Source of the DNA: Stereum hirsutum FP-91666 SS1 | Lineage: Eukaryota; Basidiomycota; Agaricomycetes; Russulales; Stereaceae | Assembly: GCF_000264905.1 (NCBI RefSeq) | Contig: NW_006763146.1 | Coordinates: forward strand, 1,295,308-1,359,307 | Length of the DNA: 64,000 nucleotides | Direction of reading: 5' to 3' | Position numbers and translations under genes: made by a program | The notes under the pieces: generated by a model | What the model was told of the DNA's origin: nothing | Databases searched by the model: none | The model's input: only the letters and a program-made list of their open reading frames with translations | Shown: positions 47,978-57,220 of the stretch, in pieces | Position numbering within the stretch: position 1 is the stretch's first letter | Layout of the letters: the number at the start of each line of letters is the position of its first letter

Positions 47978-48781
47978 TTATGATTGTGAACCCGGGTGGA
48001 CCTCAGGCTTGGATGAATCGGTCGAAGGAGTCTCAGGCGCAACAAGTATACTGCCTAACCGTGGAAGGCTTTTCCGGCTGATGAATTCCATGGTGGTAGG
48101 CAGTTTGGACGCCGCCTGCCGAAGGGCTACAGGACAGTGAGATGTCAGTCAAAAGAAAAGCACAAGATGAAAATGAAGCTATACCTTCACGCGCCAGCTC
48201 CTCACGAATGGGTACGCCTCCTACTTCGAAGATGACACGTCCGGTGGGGACACTGGAAACATTTATATATGGTCAGGACAAAGATCTGACTTAGGTGGCG
48301 GAAGAGGACTGACCGGGTGGCCCAGTACTCGAATGTCCCCTTTCCTTTACCCATACGCGTCTCGTTTCCCTAGATGATCGTATCCCATGAGCAAACTCGC
48401 TGTCTGACCCTGATGTGAGGGTATGCGCACCTTGATGGCCACGGGAACATCGGGGAACACCCTCAGATATACTTTGGAGCCTTTGATGACCTTCATCTTC
48501 CTCAGCAATACATCCTGCGCCGTCGAGAGCTGCTTCGCCGACAATCTAACACCAAGGCCCTTTATCCGGATGCCCCATTCACCAAACGCGAGCGTAGTGC
48601 CCTTGATGGATCCACCGATGTTGATAGGGATTACGCCTTTGTGCCGTCTGAGATAGCGAGGGTCGACATTTTTGGGGGCAAGGTCCGCACGGCCACGGAC
48701 GAGAGATGGCTGTCGCTGTTGAACAAGACGACGGGCGGCCTGGCCAAGTGTTGAGCGGGTGGAGGAGAGGAAGGAGAACAT
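47978..48781 (-). CDS. MRPL16: mitochondrial large-subunit ribosomal protein uL16m
   Basis: Mitochondrial homologue of bacterial ribosomal protein L16, part of the large subunit near the tRNA sites. The ATG at 48781 starts MFSFLSSTRSTLGQAARRLV, a presequence. The body is APKNVDPRYLRRHKGVIPIN, IGGSIKGTTLAFGEWGIRIK, LSAKQLSTAQDVLLRKMKVI and YLRVFPDVPVAIKVRI, then after an intron ETRMGKGKGTFEYWATRVPT and GRVIFEVGGVPIREELAREA. The MGKGKG stretch and the GRVIFE strand are hallmarks of L16. It ends KPEVHPGSQS, stop at 47978-47980. Three or so introns. It is divergent from PRP3, with only 131 bases between the start codons. Confidence 0.95.
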
Positions 48782-48912
48782 GAGAGGGATGAGAGCGATT
48801 ACGTAAGGAAACCGCGCCTCTTTCGCTCTCGCGTGAGCGCGTCGTCCGCAACAGTCAAGCTTGCACCTCGCCACCACTCTCGACGACGACCGCGACTCGA
48901 TAGTCGGTGACA
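48782..48912. promoter_or_regulatory. short bidirectional promoter, uL16m and PRP3
   Basis: Only 131 bases part the two start codons. The sequence is GC-rich with several CG steps (GACGACGACCGCGACTCG) and no TATA box, as is usual for housekeeping pairs. Confidence 0.5.
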
Positions 48913-49030
48913 ATGAGCGACAGAAAGCGGCCCTTTGAGGGCAATGGGGACTCATCTTCTGCGAAGAAGGCACGAAGGTCTGTTTCACTCTTCTTGTAGC
49001 CATCATCTCCGCTGACGTTGTACCTCACAG

Positions 49031-49040
49031 TGACATCGCC
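49031..49040 (+). other. 10-nt micro-exon of PRP3
   Basis: The ten bases TGACATCGCC lie between an acceptor (CTCACAG) and a donor (GTGAGTAC). They restore frame between KKAR plus two bases and TPPNGLG, giving S-D-I-A. Without it the first two exons do not join in frame. Confidence 0.7.
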
Positions 49041-49231
49041 GTGAGTACCCTTCCCTTCATCCGCTCTCAAGGTGAATATCCTTGCTACCACTCTTTCTGA
49101 CGTCGCCTCTATAACCTCTTTCCTTCCTTCCAGACTCCCCCTAATGGTCTTGGTGGTCCGTCAGGTGTAAGTGGACTTATTGACTTTGTGGTCGATCCTA
49201 TGCTCTAACAGGTCGTAATGTATAGGTTTCC

Positions 49232-50324
49232 AAGGAGGCGTCAGCCCCAGCCACGGAAAAACTTTAAGAATGGAATGCAGCACGGAAGGCATGGAGACGT
49301 ACCTTTTTCGTCAACATTAGAGGCTTGGCCTCGATGCTGTTCTTATCGCTAGGGGCAACAATTGGAATTGGATGCTGGATATATATGGTGATAGGCGAGC
49401 TCTCCGTTCGAATATTTAACTGCCCGATATCCAAGTTGGAAACGTCATCGTAGTGCTTGTTGGGTAACAAAGCGACGTCCCACCATTCTGCATCAGGTGG
49501 CGCCTCGCGCTGAAGTGAGATGTTCCTCTATTAGGACAAGCCAGCGAAAGAAACAAGAACTGAACAAACGTACTCGTATATTCTTCTCCAAAGTATCGAA
49601 CTCCGTGTCCAAGCCAGCCTTCCTCGCGCTTTCCGCGATCCTCTGCTTCAACGCCTCTAGCTGCGCGTCCTGTCTCATCTGGTTCGCGACAGCCACATAC
49701 TTACCCTTCGGATTGAATTTCATACTCCTCCCCACCCTCTCCCTCGGTGCACCCTCAAAGCCCGTATCTGTGGCCGCAGCTGCAGCAGCGTAGGGATTCT
49801 CTTTGGGAGTAGACGGGAGTGTGGGTGTCGGTGCGGGAGACGGCGAGGGTGCGTTTCGTGTGTTCGCACGGATGGAGGCGAATTTCGGCTGCATGGGCTT
49901 ATAACGGTCCTTTTTGGACTGTGGCGCAGGGACGCTAGTGTCGAGCAAAAGAGGATGTGCAGTCATCTTGAGCCCAGCACCTTGCTGCGACGGTTCCACG
50001 GGCTTGTTTTTCTTCCCGGTTTGCGGCATGGACTAGAGCGCAAGTGAGTAAGACCAAGTGAGTAGGGTAGATGGTATTACGCACCATGTACGGGTTGTCC
50101 TTGATCGCGAGCTTGCGCTGAGCCTCAGTGACCTTATTCCTCGCTTCGGCGATCTTCCTGGCAAGGTCATCGGAGAGGCCTGCAGCTGGCGCCGGGGCGC
50201 GCGATGGTGGAGCGGCGACAGAAGTGGCAGTGGGTTGTTGAGCAAAGATGGCCGGTCCTCCAGGTTTCTTCATGGCCGCAATCTTAGCAGCGACCTCTGC
50301 GCGCTTCTGGGCGATGAGTTGTCT
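49232..50324 (-). other. inverted block carrying the middle of PRP3
   Basis: This segment of about 1,093 bases holds three exons, read on the minus strand: 50324-50085, 50032-49574 and 49527-49303. They code for the PRP3 middle region, including KIAEARNKVTEAQRKLAIKD, MKFNPKGKYVAVANQMRQDA, EWWDVALLPNKHYDDVSNLD and IRTESSPITIYIQHPIPIVA. Both internal introns keep correct splice sites on that strand. At its 49232 end lies the first part of an intron (donor at 49302) whose acceptor (GCTCTAG) sits outside the block at 50325-50331 on the plus strand. The block is thus flipped relative to both neighbours. Confidence 0.92.
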
Positions 50325-51178
50325 GCTCTAGGAACGGAAGAAGATGCGCAAGAGGCGTCGTCAGGCTGAACTGCAAGACAAACGCGATCGCATCCGGATG
50401 GGTCTCATACCTCCGGACCCCCCGAAAGTTCGCCTGGCAAACTTAATGAAAGTGCTCACCTCGGATGCTGTGCAGGATCCTACGCGGGTAGAGGCTCGTG
50501 TTCGACGCGAGGTTGCAATGCGCAAACACGGTCACGAGAAAATGAATGCGGAGAGGAAGTTGACGGACGATCAGAGGAGGGAGAAGGTGGAAACGAAGAA
50601 AGTAGAGGAAGAGAAGAAGGGTATCTATGGTGCTGTTTTCAAGTATGTTGCTGAACCTTCCATTAGGAAAGCGCGACAGCGACTGATTTTTACGAACTCT
50701 TAGGGTGAAGACGCTCTCCGACCCCGCCCACCGTTTCAAGGTTCGCAAGAATGCCGAGCAGATGAACCTCACAGGCGTGGTAATCTTCCACCCAACTTTC
50801 TCTATGGTGTACGTTGAGGGAGCTGCCAAGTTCGTGCGCAACTACACGCGACTCCTGACGCATCGTATCGCATGGACGGAGGCCGCTCGAGCTCGAGGTA
50901 CTGAGGACGTTGTTCTGGACGGCGACAATGTAGAAGCGTCCGCCGCAGGCCCCTCCGCTGTGGAAGACACGAAGAAGACGGATGACCCGGAGGTGTCGTT
51001 GGTAGATAACCGGTGTGACATGGTATGGGAGGGGCAGTTGAGGGACAGGGCGTTCACGAACTTTAGGCCGAAGACGTGTCCTACGGATGCATCGGCCAGG
51101 GAGGTTCTCGGGACGAAGCTGGCGGGATATTGGGACATGGCGAAGAACTTTAAGCCAGAGGACGAGTTCTCGATCTGA

Positions 51179-51477
51179 GTCTGTGGGCTGTATCATGTTA
51201 GAGTATTAGTCATGCAGCTATACACCTACATGTTCTTGGCCATGTTTTGAGCCTTGATGCCTGGTATCAAGGTCTGATGTGAGCACTGAAAAAGCGAGGC
51301 TATGACAGAATGTGGCCCTGCAGGTGATGTGGCGGTTGGAAGACCAGATGGGAACGGAGTTCGCACGGAAGCATACGAGTGGCTGCCACGTACTTCAGCT
51401 CCGTCAACACCACCACCGTCCCTCGCTCGGCCTCTGGCACCTCTCCTTCCTTTGCTTTTCTATCTGTTGCACTCGCC
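51179..51477. promoter_or_regulatory. intergenic region, PRP3 end to SURF4 start
   Basis: 299 bases between two rightward genes. It holds the PRP3 3' end and the SURF4 promoter and leader. No gene seen. Confidence 0.4.
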
Positions 51478-52757
51478 ATGACTTCACGCATCAGCATTGC
51501 ACGCCCAAACACTGGCGGTTACAGCCCAGAAATGCGCTCTGACCCGCACGGCATGGGCAACACACGCTCCCCCGCTGGATACAGGGCAGCCGACCCAGAC
51601 GACCCGCTCGAGAAGGTTCGCGTCTACGCGAGCATGGTCGAGGAAAACGTCGAGATTTACTCGCAACCACTCAAACCACACCTCCCCGCCATTGGCAGGT
51701 TCATGATCATTGTCACCTTCCTCGAGGACGCTCTGAGGATCATCACTCAGTGGAGTGACCAGATCTGGTACCTCCAGAGGTATGTCGCAGAAACAGGCTC
51801 AAAGGTTTGTTGTTACTGACCATTTACTTCACTTCGCTCTTCCAGACACAGACATTTCCCCTGGGGCCTCTCCCATACTTTCCTCCTTTTGAACGTCATA
51901 GTAAGTCGGGGCCGATTTATTCCCGCCTACTTGTTTGACGCGCCTGTCGCTCACATCCCACGTCTTCAGGTCATGCTCGTTGCTTCGGGAGCGGTCGTCA
52001 CAAAACGGCACACTGAATATGCGTGCGCTGGGCTTCTCGGCGTGGTCATCACACAAGGCTTCGGCTACGGTCTCATCTTTGACCTCAACTTCTTCCTTCG
52101 TAACCTCTCCGTCATTGGCGGCCTCTTCATGGTCTTCTCCGACTCGATGATCACCCGCAAGAAACTATTCGCTGGTCTTCCTTCCATGAGCGAGAACGAC
52201 CGCAAGAAATAGTCAGTTTCTCATTCGCTCCTTTCTGTTTCCCATCACTTCTTTCACAGACCTTCAGCCTTTCCCCGTCCTATTCTTGCACCCGAATCCG
52301 CTGTTTCGGCCTCAGGCACTGACGCTCATTTGTGACAGCTTCCTCCTTGCCGGACGTGTTCTCCTCATTTTCCTCTTCATCGGTTTCATCATCCAAGGCA
52401 AATGGTCCATCGGCCGCGCCTTCGTATCCCTCATCGGTCTCGTCGCCTGCGTCATGGTTGCCATTGGCTTCAAGGCCAAGTGGTCCGCTTCATTCCTCGT
52501 CATACTGCTCAGCATCTTCAATGTCGCCGTCAACAACTGGTGGAGCGTCAATTCCGCTCACCCCGCCAGGGACTTCTTGAAGTACGACTTCTTCCAGACA
52601 CTATGTACGTCTTTCGCCTCGGTTGCACACATCGACATCTTGTTTTACTCATTTCGACTTTGCCTTTGGTCGCGCAGCGATCGTTGGCGGTCTGATTCTT
52701 CTCGTGAACATGGGCCCCGGAGGCTTGTCAGTGGACGAAAAGAAGAAGAACTTCTAA
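51478..52757 (+). CDS. SURF4/Erv29 ER cargo receptor
   Basis: Multi-pass membrane protein that packs soluble secretory cargo into COPII vesicles between ER and Golgi. The ATG at 51478 starts MTSRISIARPNTGGYSPEMR. Conserved SURF4 stretches: VEIYSQPLKPHLPAIGRFMI, VTFLEDALRIITQWSDQ, QIWYLQR, then after an intron HRHFPWGLSHTFLLLNVIVM, GVVITQGFGYGLIFDLNFFL, RNLSVIGGLFMVFSDSM, LAGRVLLIFLFIGFIIQGKW, AVNNWWSVNSAHPARDFLKY, then DFFQTLSIVGGLILLVNMGP and GGLSVDEKKKNF. It ends in the di-lysine COPI retrieval signal KKNF, as expected for a cycling receptor. The stop is at 52755-52757. About four introns. Family assignment is very secure. Confidence 0.96.
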
Positions 52758-53584
52758 AAGGGTTCGTTCACATATCCAGAGAGAAAATATTATTCACAAG
52801 CTTTTGGCGCTTGAGTAATTCGCATAGGGTGAAGGCGATGTTTTGAGGAGCCGTCTGCCGGACGTTTGACATATTCGTTTTGTTTGTTTTTATCTCGTTT
52901 CGTGGATCTCTCTGATGCAATGTATACTGTCCTTCGGCGGTGAACAATCACGCTCGAAAGAGTCGATGGAGGCAAACACCCTACGTCGCAGGGAAAATGT
53001 TAAGTATGCCTGTGGCGATGTGGCAATGTGGAGGTGGGAATTTGAAGATGACAAGTGTCTAATTTGATTTTCTACGAAAAAGCAACAGCAAACCGCGTAG
53101 AGACCAGCTCTACGAGTGCCTGGTTTGGATGGATACTAATAGTACAGACAGATACGCGCATCTACTTCCGCCTTTATAATCGTACAACTCCTGGAAGACG
53201 CATTAGAGCTTGATGGCAGTACACGATCGATTATAGAAAACAACGGGATCCGTGGGTAGACTGGGGTGGTTAGGGTGGGGTATGTAAAGCTACAGCATTC
53301 CTGGATCTAAGTCGGCATTCGACAGTCCCTATATGTACGAATAATCTTTATCCGTCGGAGCGCGAAACAGAGAGGGTCCGTTCGTCACCAATAGTCCTAG
53401 TAGTACTGTAGTGAAAGGGCTGATGATCGAGAAGTTGGATGTCTGTAGGTGGGGAAGGATGCGGGCGCAGAAACAGGAAGGTCGGGAATTCGGGGTACAC
53501 TCGTTCTACAACAGGTCTGGACAGACTTCTTTGTGCTTGACGCTCGCAATACTACGAACGAAATCGAGGAGAGGGCCTCGGAGC
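52758..53584. other. convergent gene-free stretch
   Basis: 827 bases between the stops of the SURF4 gene and the leftward small secreted protein gene. The sequence has a short GGGTGGTTAGGGTGGGG run near 53265. No gene is seen. Confidence 0.5.
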
Positions 53585-54161
53585 TTAGAAGAAGGATAGA
53601 AGGACAGACAAGCTAGCACCAGTGAGCCCAAAAACGAAGAGATTGATGATGGAGGGTGTGGACGCAGACACGCTCGATGCACTGGTGGACTCGGACAGCA
53701 CCTGGCATTCCGGAGTGGAGCATGAGGTATCGTTATCGGATGTGGAAGTCGAGACAGGAGCGACTGAGGATGATGTGACGCTCGGGTCGTCGATGATAGT
53801 AGAGGCAGAGCCGGTGTCAGAGATGGTGGACGTGGCAGCCACAGGTTGAATGTCGTGGTTTGCCTTTTCGGGAACAAACAAAACAGGGTGATTAGTCTTC
53901 GAAAATCTCTCGACAGTGTAGTGAATGCTTACCGGGTCCTCGACGATCCTGCAGGTGGTGAAACACATTCTCCTTCCGATCGCTATTGACATTCGCTGCC
54001 AAGTCATACCCGCATGGGGTGGCAAGGCAGCGGTTGATGCAAAGCCAGCGACTAAAGAACCAAAGGCTCATCAGCAACAAAAAGAATGCAACGTCAAAGG
54101 CCGACTTACACTGTAGAAACAAGATTACGAGAAAGAGTGCGGAGGTGAAACGCGGACGCAT
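53585..54161 (-). CDS. small secreted protein, probably GPI-anchored
   Basis: Unknown family. The ATG at 54161 gives MRPRFTSALFLVILFLQ, a signal peptide, which joins across an intron (donor GTAAGTCGG, acceptor CTTTAG) to FAGFASTAALPPHAGMTWQR and MCFTTCRIVEDP. A second possible intron (GTAAGC to GAAAAG) of 69 bases is in frame and without stops, so it could be spliced or retained. The C-terminal half is Ser/Thr-rich with a Cys pair (SCSTPEC). It ends in a hydrophobic tail INLFVFGLTGASLSVLLSFF before the stop at 53585-53587, typical of GPI-anchor signals. Length is about 150-170 residues. A cell-surface or effector-like role is inference. Confidence 0.72.
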
Positions 54162-54264
54162 CACGAAAAAGGGTTACAAAAGGGGGGGTGGAGAGAAAGC
54201 GAAAGAGTGGTTGAGTGTGCTTGGGCCGCTGAGGAAAAAGGAAGAGGGACGAGGCAAGGCCCTC

Positions 54265-54271
54265 CTTTATA
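54265..54271 (-). promoter_or_regulatory. TATA box of small secreted protein gene
   Basis: TATAAAG on the minus strand, about 105 bases upstream of the ATG at 54161. A strong TATA box fits a regulated, cell-surface gene rather than a housekeeping one. Confidence 0.55.
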
Positions 54272-55133
54272 CCGTATGCGGGTGAGAACTTTGCCCAGGA
54301 CACGCCAATTAGAGGTCGATCGGGCAATGGAGAAAAGAACCGAGACCGACAAATGAACATTGTAGACTTTCGAGGAGATACTCGAAACGAAACCGCCCGT
54401 TCTCACCGACGACCATCCAGGCCTGCCTGCGGAGGGAATTCCGGAGCCCTAGTAAGGCAAGATGCCAGCCATATTGGTAGATACTTGGGCCACAAATGGG
54501 TGACGCGACAAACGCCTGTCCCAAAACGGAAGGTTGAAAAGCAACGCTTTGCCGACCACGCCCTGTGTTCTTTGTGACGCATCGGGTAACTCGTCGTTTC
54601 TAAGGGGGATTTTACCGGGCCCAGAGCCGCGACTCTCAAAAAAGCCAAACAGGCACCCACAAGCGTGTGCAATGTCATAATACAGGCGCTACATACACTC
54701 ATGACAGCCGAAGTGCCTGAGGAGTAAGGACAAAGTCAGTCAGGAACACCACACATTGCATCGATGTAAATTAAGCTGTCGAGAGTTCCACCAAGAAGGT
54801 TGGCGTGTGAATGTGTGACGATCCGCCGGGAGACATCCAAACACGCCAGGAAATAAAGAGTGAATATTGCAGCACCACACGGCAGAGAACGAGCTCTTCC
54901 ATCGAGCCGCGTAGGGACAAGGTTTTTGACTATTTTCCAGGGAGGTGGGCATTGTGATGCAGATGAGGAAGCGAAGAACGATAGCCAGATAAAACGCCGA
55001 ACACGATTCGAAGCTCGTATGGAATCGTCGAGGCACGCTGCCATTCCCCGTGTATGAAAAGCCCTGGCTGCCCTGGTGGACGACGTCGTATACTCAGGCT
55101 GGAGCTTTGAACGTGTGGCTGTTTCAAATACCC
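54272..55133. other. gene-free stretch
   Basis: About 860 bases between two leftward genes. Open frames exist on both strands but none has family features. The right end should hold the MutY 3' untranslated region. Confidence 0.45.
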
Positions 55134-57220
55134 CTAGTTGCCCACGTCGCTCCATAGAGACCTAACGAGCTTCCAGATCTTCAAGACTCCTGTGCCGATG
55201 CTAAAGTCGATGTGAGGTGACGGTCAGCCGACAGTACAGAAAGTGGACATACTTTGACCCTTCAACGTCTTCCAACGGCACCCACATCGCCATCACGGAC
55301 TTCTCACCATCACCACCCTTCTGTTCCTGCGCACCATCTAGCCTCGGGGCCACATACTCTTTCGAACTACTCGACTTGGTGGTCGCTTTCGGTTTACGCA
55401 AGTTTTTCTTCGATAGCCCTTCTACAGGCACCGGCAAACGTTCTTCAAGCTCGGGGGGAGTCGATTCTCCACCTTCAAGAACGACCCACTGAACACGATA
55501 TGTCTTGCGAATATGTGAGAAGACGTGAACAACATCCCCGGCGGGCGTGATTTGCACAACCATAGATGTGACTGGATCAGATGGAGCGACTACGGCTTCG
55601 GCAAGAGAATGGGGCGGAGCCTTCAAGAGTGTAGCCAACAACCTCGCAGGGACGTTCTTGATCTCCGATGGAGACATTGTTGCATCAATGTTAGACAGAG
55701 TTGGAAACTCGTGAAGTCCACCGAGAAGCCCTATAAGCAAGTCGTAATATGAATATAAGCGCCTTATATTCGACTAAGGGCACAAGGGAAAAGGAGGTAG
55801 TTTACCTCCTTCGGGACGTCGTATGAGGAGGAAGAAACGACTGTGTTTGTTCCTCCATTCCACGACGTTGACTATATCTTGTTCTTCACGTTGCTTCTTG
55901 CGTTCTATCTTCATCGGGTATGAGGTCACATCAGGCCCCAATTGGTCTTGTCCCCAAGATGATACAGGCTCGCAGAGAGTACAAAGGTCCTCAATATCCA
56001 GAGTGCTCGCATCTGGCACCTAGCCATCACAGTCTTGAGCGAAACTCCCGGTTACAACAGCGATGAACTGACCTTGTTAGCCGCCTGATAGGCCGTACAC
56101 CAAGGTTGCACTGGACAGTCACCGCAGGTTGGGTTTCTCGGTTTACACACAGTACTACCCAACTCAATAAGAGCCTGGTTGACGTCACCAGGACAAAGAG
56201 CGCCACGGACCATAGCCTCAGCTCCTGCCCATAGAAGGTCGAGCGTTGCTTTACTCTTCGGAGGGGCATGGAGAGCAAGCACACGGCTTAAAAGACGATT
56301 CACATTCCCGTCTAGCTAAGAATTAGGGGTTGGAGCATAGAAGGTATCAGTCCGAGAGTGCGTGTACGAGCGAAATATCTTACCACGGGTACTTGTTCAT
56401 TGTACGCTATGGAACAGATCGCACCGGCACTGTAGCGACCAATGCCGGGTATTTTGGATTCCATATCTTTGGCTTTGTCCGGGAGTCGTCCATCCAGCTC
56501 TAAGACAGCCTTTTTAGCACCTGCGAGTAAACGAGCAGCTCTAGAGTAGTATCCCAACCCGGTCCATAGACTATTGACGGTGTCTATATCGGAGGCAGCC
56601 TGTATTAAACGACCATGCTCATTAGACAAGACCCGGTGATTCCGTAGAGGAGCGCATACTAGGTCCTTGATTGTGGGAAATCTGTCCTTATTTAAATCGA
56701 ATCAACATCTTTGGAAGATACGGATTCAAGCACCATGTTCTCACCGCTGCATCCAACGGTTGTAATATGGGATAACCGTAACGACTTGTGTCTGCTGTAG
56801 CATAATCTCAGATATCCAGACCTGCAATCGTTAGCATAAATGCGAAAAAGTCCGGTTTGACATCATAAATACCTCGTAAGCCCTTTGTGCTCGCTCTTCG
56901 AGGCCCAAACTCGCATCATATGGCTTGCGCCAAGGCATACCACGAGTATCCCGAACGCCATCGTACCAGGCCGTCAACGCACGTCGAATATCGTTGGAGG
57001 ATGAGATGGTGTGAAGTGTCCGAGAGTGAGGCCTTGCTTTCGATAATGACGGGGTGTCTTCTGGTCCAAGTGGCTCAGTGTCGCCCGCGTTGGCAGCCAA
57101 GCGTTTACTTGACTTTCGAGCAATGTTCGGCTTGCTACGTTTTCCAGTACTATTCTGAGGTATATACTCTCCCTCAGAGTCGGATGAGGTATCTGAGTGC
57201 TGTCGTTTCCGACGAGGCAT
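55134..57220 (-). CDS. MUTYH: A/G-specific adenine DNA glycosylase (MutY homologue)
   Basis: Base-excision repair enzyme removing adenine opposite 8-oxoguanine in nuclear and mitochondrial DNA. The ATG at 57220 starts MPRRKRQHSDTSSDSEGEYI, a basic, likely nuclear, arm. Catalytic domain: GMPWRKPYDASLGLEERAQR, VWISEIMLQQTQVVTVIPYY (catalytic Glu), ASDIDTVNSLWTGLGYYSRA, helix-hairpin-helix SKIPGIGRYSAGAICSIAYN, LDGNVNRLLSRVLAL (catalytic Asp), and the iron-sulphur cluster CKPRNPTCGDCPVQPWC (C-x6-C-x2-C-x5-C). The C-terminal NUDIX-like domain has FFLLIRRPEGGLLGGLHEFP, VVHVFSHIRKTYRVQWVVLE and, in the last exon, SNIGTGVLKIWKLVRSLW. The stop is at 55134-55136. About seven introns. All catalytic and cluster residues are present. 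Confidence 0.95.

Larger units (their letters stand above)
48913..51178 (+). pseudogene. PRP3: U4/U6 snRNP protein PRP3, disrupted by internal inversion
   Basis: PRP3 stabilises the U4/U6 duplex in the tri-snRNP. Plus-strand exons 48913-48977, 49031-49040 and 49134-49166 give MSDRKRPFEGNGDSSSAKKA, RSDIA and TPPNGLGGPSG; the next exon opens at 49226 with VS and then meets a breakpoint. Read through, the plus strand stops at 49265-49267 after about 50 residues. The middle of the protein (RQLIAQKRAEVAAKIAAMKK to KPLMLTKK) lies on the minus strand. The plus strand resumes at 50332 with ERKKMRKRRRQAELQDKRDR, IRMGLIPPDPPKVRLANLMK and the C-terminal DUF1115 domain (EQMNLTGVVIFHPTFSMVYV), ending KPEDEFSI at 51178 after an intron at 50643-50703. 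No piece shows decay beyond the inversion. As given, no full PRP3 can be made from this locus. Confidence 0.93.

Noticed and set aside
49493..50273. Separate minus-strand gene within PRP3
   Set aside because: Its sequence is exactly the missing middle of PRP3 and its 5' and 3' ends are cut at the two breakpoints, so it is a displaced part and not a nested gene.
54736..55155. Minus-strand frame overlapping the MutY 3' end
   Set aside because: It is out of frame with the last MutY exon, which ends at 55134 with the conserved IGTGVLKIWKLV stretch.
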